From positions 1 through 6,717 of the forward strand of contig JAUQYW010000503.1 of NCBI GenBank assembly GCA_030587525.1: a stretch of DNA of 6,717 bases, in the 5' to 3' direction. A model generated the notes under the pieces. That model was not told the origin of the DNA. It did no database searches and saw only the letters and a list, made by a program, of their open reading frames with translations. This stretch comes from Candidatus Sigynarchaeota archaeon (GTDB taxonomy: Archaea; Asgardarchaeota; Lokiarchaeia; Sigynarchaeales; Sigynarchaeaceae). The translations under genes and the position numbers were made by a program. Positions 5,030 through 6,717 of this stretch are shown here, one piece after another (position 1 is the stretch's first letter; each line of letters starts with the position of its first letter).

Positions 5030-5689
5030 GTGAAAATCAAGGATGGCTGGTACATCTATACCAAGCTCAAGGATGCAAGCAGGCCCGACGCTCCCGCGCA
5101 AGAAAGCATGATCGGGATCATCGACGCGTCTCTGGCCTTTCCGGCGACATTTCCGGTTTCCCAGGCCGAGAAGGATTATGTAAAGGCCAATGTGGAACGG
5201 AGCTTCCGAGTCAAGGTCACTAGTATCACGTTCGAGCAAAGCCCGGCGAAATCGATGCAAGAAGCAGAGTCAGGACCTTTTCCTTCAGGTGAAAGCGTAA
5301 TCGGCGACTCCATGCGAAAAATACACGAAGCAAGTCAAGATCCGAACTTTGAGGAAAAAGCGGATGACTTGAGAAGATTGATGGGTGAACCCAACCGCGA
5401 TCCGAACTTCGTGGCGAAAGTACAGCAAGGTGCCAAGGAGCTTCAGCACATAGCCGAGACGGATCCAGCACAATTTAAGCAATTTGTTGGAGACATGGCG
5501 AAGGTATTTGATATGATGATGGGAAGCGCCCCGAAACAAGAACCTGCACGCGGTGTTCAAGTTGCTACAGCGCCAGCGATTCAAAAGTCCACGATCATCT
5601 GTTCCAATTGCCGTAACCCGTTACCAACGGGGTCCGGGAATGCCTGGGTATGCCCAATATGCGGATTCGTCACGAAGAAGACTGGATGA
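5030..5689 (+). CDS. Zinc-ribbon protein with DPxF helical repeats, 219 aa
   Basis: The N-terminal domain (about 1-70, starting MKIKDGWYIYTKLKD) looks mixed alpha/beta and is unknown to me. Residues 104-164 hold three helical units of 20-21 residues, each starting Asp-Pro (DPNFEEKADDLRRLM, DPNFVAKVQQGAKEL, DPAQFKQFVGDMAKVF). These recall DP-type helical repeats of chaperone adaptors (STI1-like), though that link is weak. The C-terminus is a zinc ribbon: Cys191-x2-Cys194 and Cys208-x2-Cys211. Likely cytoplasmic, with no signal or membrane segment. GTG 5030 is the only start after the in-frame TGA at 5006-5008; a weak AAGG precedes it closely. It has its own TATA box. Confidence 0.72.
   Translation: MKIKDGWYIYTKLKDASRPDAPAQESMIGIIDASLAFPATFPVSQAEKDYVKANVERSFRVKVTSITFEQSPAKSMQEAESGPFPSGESVIGDSMRKIHEASQDPNFEEKADDLRRLMGEPNRDPNFVAKVQQGAKELQHIAETDPAQFKQFVGDMAKVFDMMMGSAPKQEPARGVQVATAPAIQKSTIICSNCRNPLPTGSGNAWVCPICGFVTKKTG
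5339..5409 (+). repeat. 11-bp direct repeat encoding the DPNF units, 60 bases apart
   Basis: GATCCGAACTT occurs at 5339-5349 and again at 5399-5409, exactly 20 codons apart and in frame. A third, diverged GATCC at 5462 marks the third Asp-Pro. The nucleotide identity suggests tandem duplication of a 60-base unit, or recent homogenisation. Confidence 0.6.
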
Positions 5690-5860
5690 TCCTCGTACCA
5701 TGCGGCTTAATCCGAGTGGTTAATTATAGTTCCGTGCGGCCATGGCACGATCCGTGCGCCAACGCGCGACCCGTATCCAGACCGTGCGAGCTGAGATGAG
5801 CAGCATCATTCTTGTTAAACTTGCTAAGATTAGCGCATTTACTAAACTTGTAGAATCCAG
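5690..5860. other. Gene-free stretch with short repeats
   Basis: No convincing gene lies here. CCGTGCG occurs at 5732, 5752 and 5782, i.e. 20 and 30 bases apart. The first copy also forms a hairpin with GCACG at 5745-5749 around the palindrome GCCATGGC. TAAACTTG is repeated at 5816 and 5843, flanking the inverted repeat GCTAA-GA-TTAGC (5823-5834). The regular spacing would suit binding sites or structured RNA, but no known element was recognised. Confidence 0.35.
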
Positions 5861-5903
5861 AAAAAAAGCCCGGAACCGCATCCACAAGGGGATGCAGCCC
5901 CGG
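5861..5903 (-). terminator. Hairpin followed by seven T
   Basis: On the - strand GCATCC and GGATGC (5895-5890 and 5883-5878) pair around a 6-base loop. They are enclosed by CCGG at both ends (5903-5900, 5873-5870) and followed after GC by seven T (5867-5861). This is the form of an intrinsic terminator and would end the leftward transcript of the genes at 5982-6486. A competing hairpin (GGGG-CTGCAT-CCCC) uses part of the same stem. Confidence 0.55.
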
Positions 5904-5946
5904 TAAAAGTTATGGAAAAGACCTAAGATTTACTTCCCGTTTCCGG

Positions 5947-5954
5947 TATTTAAA
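5947..5954 (-). promoter_or_regulatory. TATA-like box before the hairpin
   Basis: TTTAAATA on the - strand would start a transcript near 5924, giving a roughly 60-base RNA that ends in the T-run at 5861. No open reading frame, C/D-box or tRNA feature was found in that RNA, so a separate small RNA is only a possibility. Confidence 0.25.
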
Positions 5955-5981
5955 CTATGGCACCTTAGCAAGACCACCCGA

Positions 5982-6131
5982 TCATTTCAACCTGCAACAT
6001 CGATCCAGCGCGCATGCCGCGGCGCACGCCTTGCAGCATTCACCACCTAGCGCGCAATTTTTCACGTGTGGCTCGGCGACGCTCAGGGGTTTGCCGCAGA
6101 ACAAGCAATAATGGTCGATATTGGCAGTCAT
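5982..6131 (-). CDS. Small Cys-rich zinc-finger-like protein, 49 aa
   Basis: In 49 residues there are ten Cys and two His. Cys9, Cys12, His22 and Cys26 form a CxxC-x9-HxxxC zinc finger (CLFCGKPL followed by HVKNC). Cys32, 33, 36, 40, 45 and 46 form a second cluster that may bind another metal ion. It is probably a cytoplasmic metal-binding or nucleic-acid-binding protein; the family is unknown to me. ATG 6131 is chosen over the longer frame to 6203 because the extension overlaps the upstream gene and GGGTG lies 7-8 bases before this ATG. It lies 16 bases after the upstream gene's stop, so the two probably form one transcript that ends at the hairpin near 5861. Confidence 0.65.
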   Translation of the reverse strand: MTANIDHYCLFCGKPLSVAEPHVKNCALGGECCKACAAACALDRCCRLK

Positions 6132-6147
6132 CGTTATGCACCCGCTT

Positions 6148-6486
6148 TCATTCCAGTTGCTCGATGATTTCCTTAGCAATCCGTACCGCTTCAGACCGTG
6201 CAAGCTCGATGCGCATCGTGTCGACGGTCACGATGACAAAGCCCGGCGCAGGTATTGTTTGCTGCGTTGCTTGGCCGCGGGCCATCGATGATACGGCATT
6301 TTGCATGGTGGAACCCGCCGGAGCAGGTGGTTGCCGAACCGCTTGAGCTCGCTTCTCTGCTTTCGCCGCGTTCAATTTTTGGAGGTTATTCCAATACGGA
6401 CAGTTACCATCGCCGATCTTGAACCCCTCCTTGGTTACGTGCCCAGGCATGCCCTTGCCAGTCTTGGGATTCACGATCTTAAACTC
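6148..6486 (-). CDS. 3' exon of an unidentified gene interrupted by a group II intron (partial)
   Basis: Downstream of the intron end the frame encodes about 112 residues to a TGA at 6150-6148. The first part (EFKIVNPKTGKGMPGH, then VTKEGFKIGDGNCPYWNN) looks like a structured, conserved domain. A Lys/Ala helix, a Pro/Gln-rich linker and a final helix (IELARSEAVRIAKEIIEQ) follow. I cannot name the family. The domain begins right at the predicted intron end, so the 5' exon should lie beyond the window. The alternative is that the gene simply starts at ATG 6450 or GTG 6474 and the intron sits upstream of it. The same frame stays open through the intron to the window edge, but that stretch is intron RNA and should not be translated in the spliced message. 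Confidence 0.65.
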   Translation of the reverse strand, partial: EFKIVNPKTGKGMPGHVTKEGFKIGDGNCPYWNNLQKLNAAKAEKRAQAVRQPPAPAGSTMQNAVSSMARGQATQQTIPAPGFVIVTVDTMRIELARSEAVRIAKEIIEQLE

Positions 6487-6527
6487 GCCGGGTAAGTCCG
6501 GGCTTTTGCAAGCCCATCCTCCCCTAG
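6487..6527 (-). ncRNA. Group II intron domain VI with bulged branch-point A
   Basis: After domain V the RNA folds as GGGCTT-GCAA-AAGCCC (6515-6500) above an internal loop, then three pairs (GAG with CTT, 6521-6519 and 6494-6496), a single unpaired A at 6493, and GGG with CCC (6524-6522, 6492-6490). The bulged A is the expected branch point. Counting seven bases to the 3' splice site puts the intron end at about 6487. The TTACCC context resembles the 3' ends of many bacterial-type group II introns. Confidence 0.8.
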
Positions 6528-6561
6528 GAACCGTGCATGCATGTTTCCATGCACACGGCTC
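6528..6561 (-). ncRNA. Group II intron domain V
   Basis: The 34-nt hairpin has the exact architecture of domain V: an 8-bp lower stem (GAGCCGTG with CACGGTTC, carrying the AGC catalytic triad), a 6-bp upper stem (TGCATG with CATGCA), a GAAA (GNRA) tetraloop and a 2-base bulge (TG) on the 3' side. The lactococcal Ll.LtrB domain V has the same 8+6+4+6+2+8 layout. This is the metal-binding catalytic heart of the ribozyme. It looks intact, with no mispair. Confidence 0.93.
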
Positions 6562-6717
6562 GAGCCGGAAGATCCAAGACGCGTCGCCGCGTGCGCTTCC
6601 CCGCCCCAATGTCGCCATTTCAGCGGTTCTTACGCCAAGCCGAAACTGAGCACGTGGTGATTGCACCACCACTCCCGCCAAGATGTTCGCAGGGCCCCTG
6701 GCCGTTCCCAAGAACGG

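Larger units (their letters stand above)
6487..6717 (-). mobile_element. Group II intron, 3' part (continues beyond the window)
   Basis: A canonical domain V and domain VI (listed separately) identify a group II intron, a self-splicing ribozyme and retroelement, transcribed leftward. The bases before domain V (6562-6717) are highly structured: CCGTTC-TTGG-GAACGG (6717-6702), a near-palindrome around GGGGCCC, and GTGGT-GCAATC-ACCAC. They are probably the end of domain IV. None of the three - strand frames here shows reverse-transcriptase, maturase or HNH motifs, so any intron-encoded protein ends further upstream. The 3' splice point is placed at 6487 from the bulged A; an error of a few bases is possible. 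Confidence 0.85.

Noticed and set aside
5732..5788. CRISPR array
   Set aside because: The repeated unit is only 7 bases with unequal 20- and 30-base spacing, far from CRISPR repeat length and regularity.
5723..5811. A - strand micro-ORF of about 29 codons
   Set aside because: It has no ribosome site or TATA box at a suitable distance, and its Arg-rich product looks like translated GC-rich spacer.
5861..5930. C/D-box guide RNA or tRNA in the gene-free stretch
   Set aside because: No RTGATGA/CTGA box pair, no T-loop GGTTCGA and no cloverleaf pairing could be found on either strand.

Overview
The window looks archaeal. TATA-like boxes lie about 25-30 bases upstream of several start codons, which suggests short-leader or leaderless transcripts. 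The QueD-like enzyme has the long archaeal insertion, one gene is a RadA/RadB-type RecA-fold paralogue, and a seven-helix membrane protein ends in a Cys/His zinc module of a kind I associate with Asgard archaea. Asgard is a low-to-moderate confidence inference; archaeal origin is more secure. Composition is uneven: the RecA-like gene is clearly richer in G+C than the membrane-protein genes beside it.

Left part (1-630, + strand): the tail of an unidentified acidic gene, then two small overlapping genes. The second encodes a 70-residue lysine-rich protein that resembles a widespread small family of unknown function. Left-centre (674-3216, all - strand, read from high to low coordinates): a RecA/RadA-like protein without a P-loop and with a PIP-box-like C-terminus; a membrane protein with a PH-like C-terminal domain; then a tight cluster of a QueD/PTPS-family enzyme, a 100-residue membrane protein that overlaps it by ATGA, and a 55-residue single-helix membrane protein. 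A T-rich run follows.

Centre (3217-4864): a very compact divergent promoter region separates the RecA-like gene from a + strand pair, a 58-residue ORF and the 7TM/zinc protein. The 7TM gene meets a - strand gene tail to tail, and their stop codons share the palindrome TTAA. Right-centre (4865-5981): a divergent control region, a 219-residue protein with three roughly 20-residue DPxF repeats and a C-terminal zinc ribbon, then about 290 bases without a gene. That stretch holds short repeats and a - strand hairpin followed by seven T.

Right end (5982-6717, - strand): the strongest unusual feature is the 3' end of a group II intron. A textbook 34-nt domain V (6528-6561) is followed by a domain VI hairpin with a bulged A. 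The intron ends just upstream of, or inside, the coding sequence of a conserved-looking protein, whose 3' exon runs to 6148. A 49-residue Cys-rich zinc-finger-like gene follows. The intron's 5' part, any reverse transcriptase and the 5' exon lie beyond the window. No rRNA, tRNA or CRISPR array was seen.
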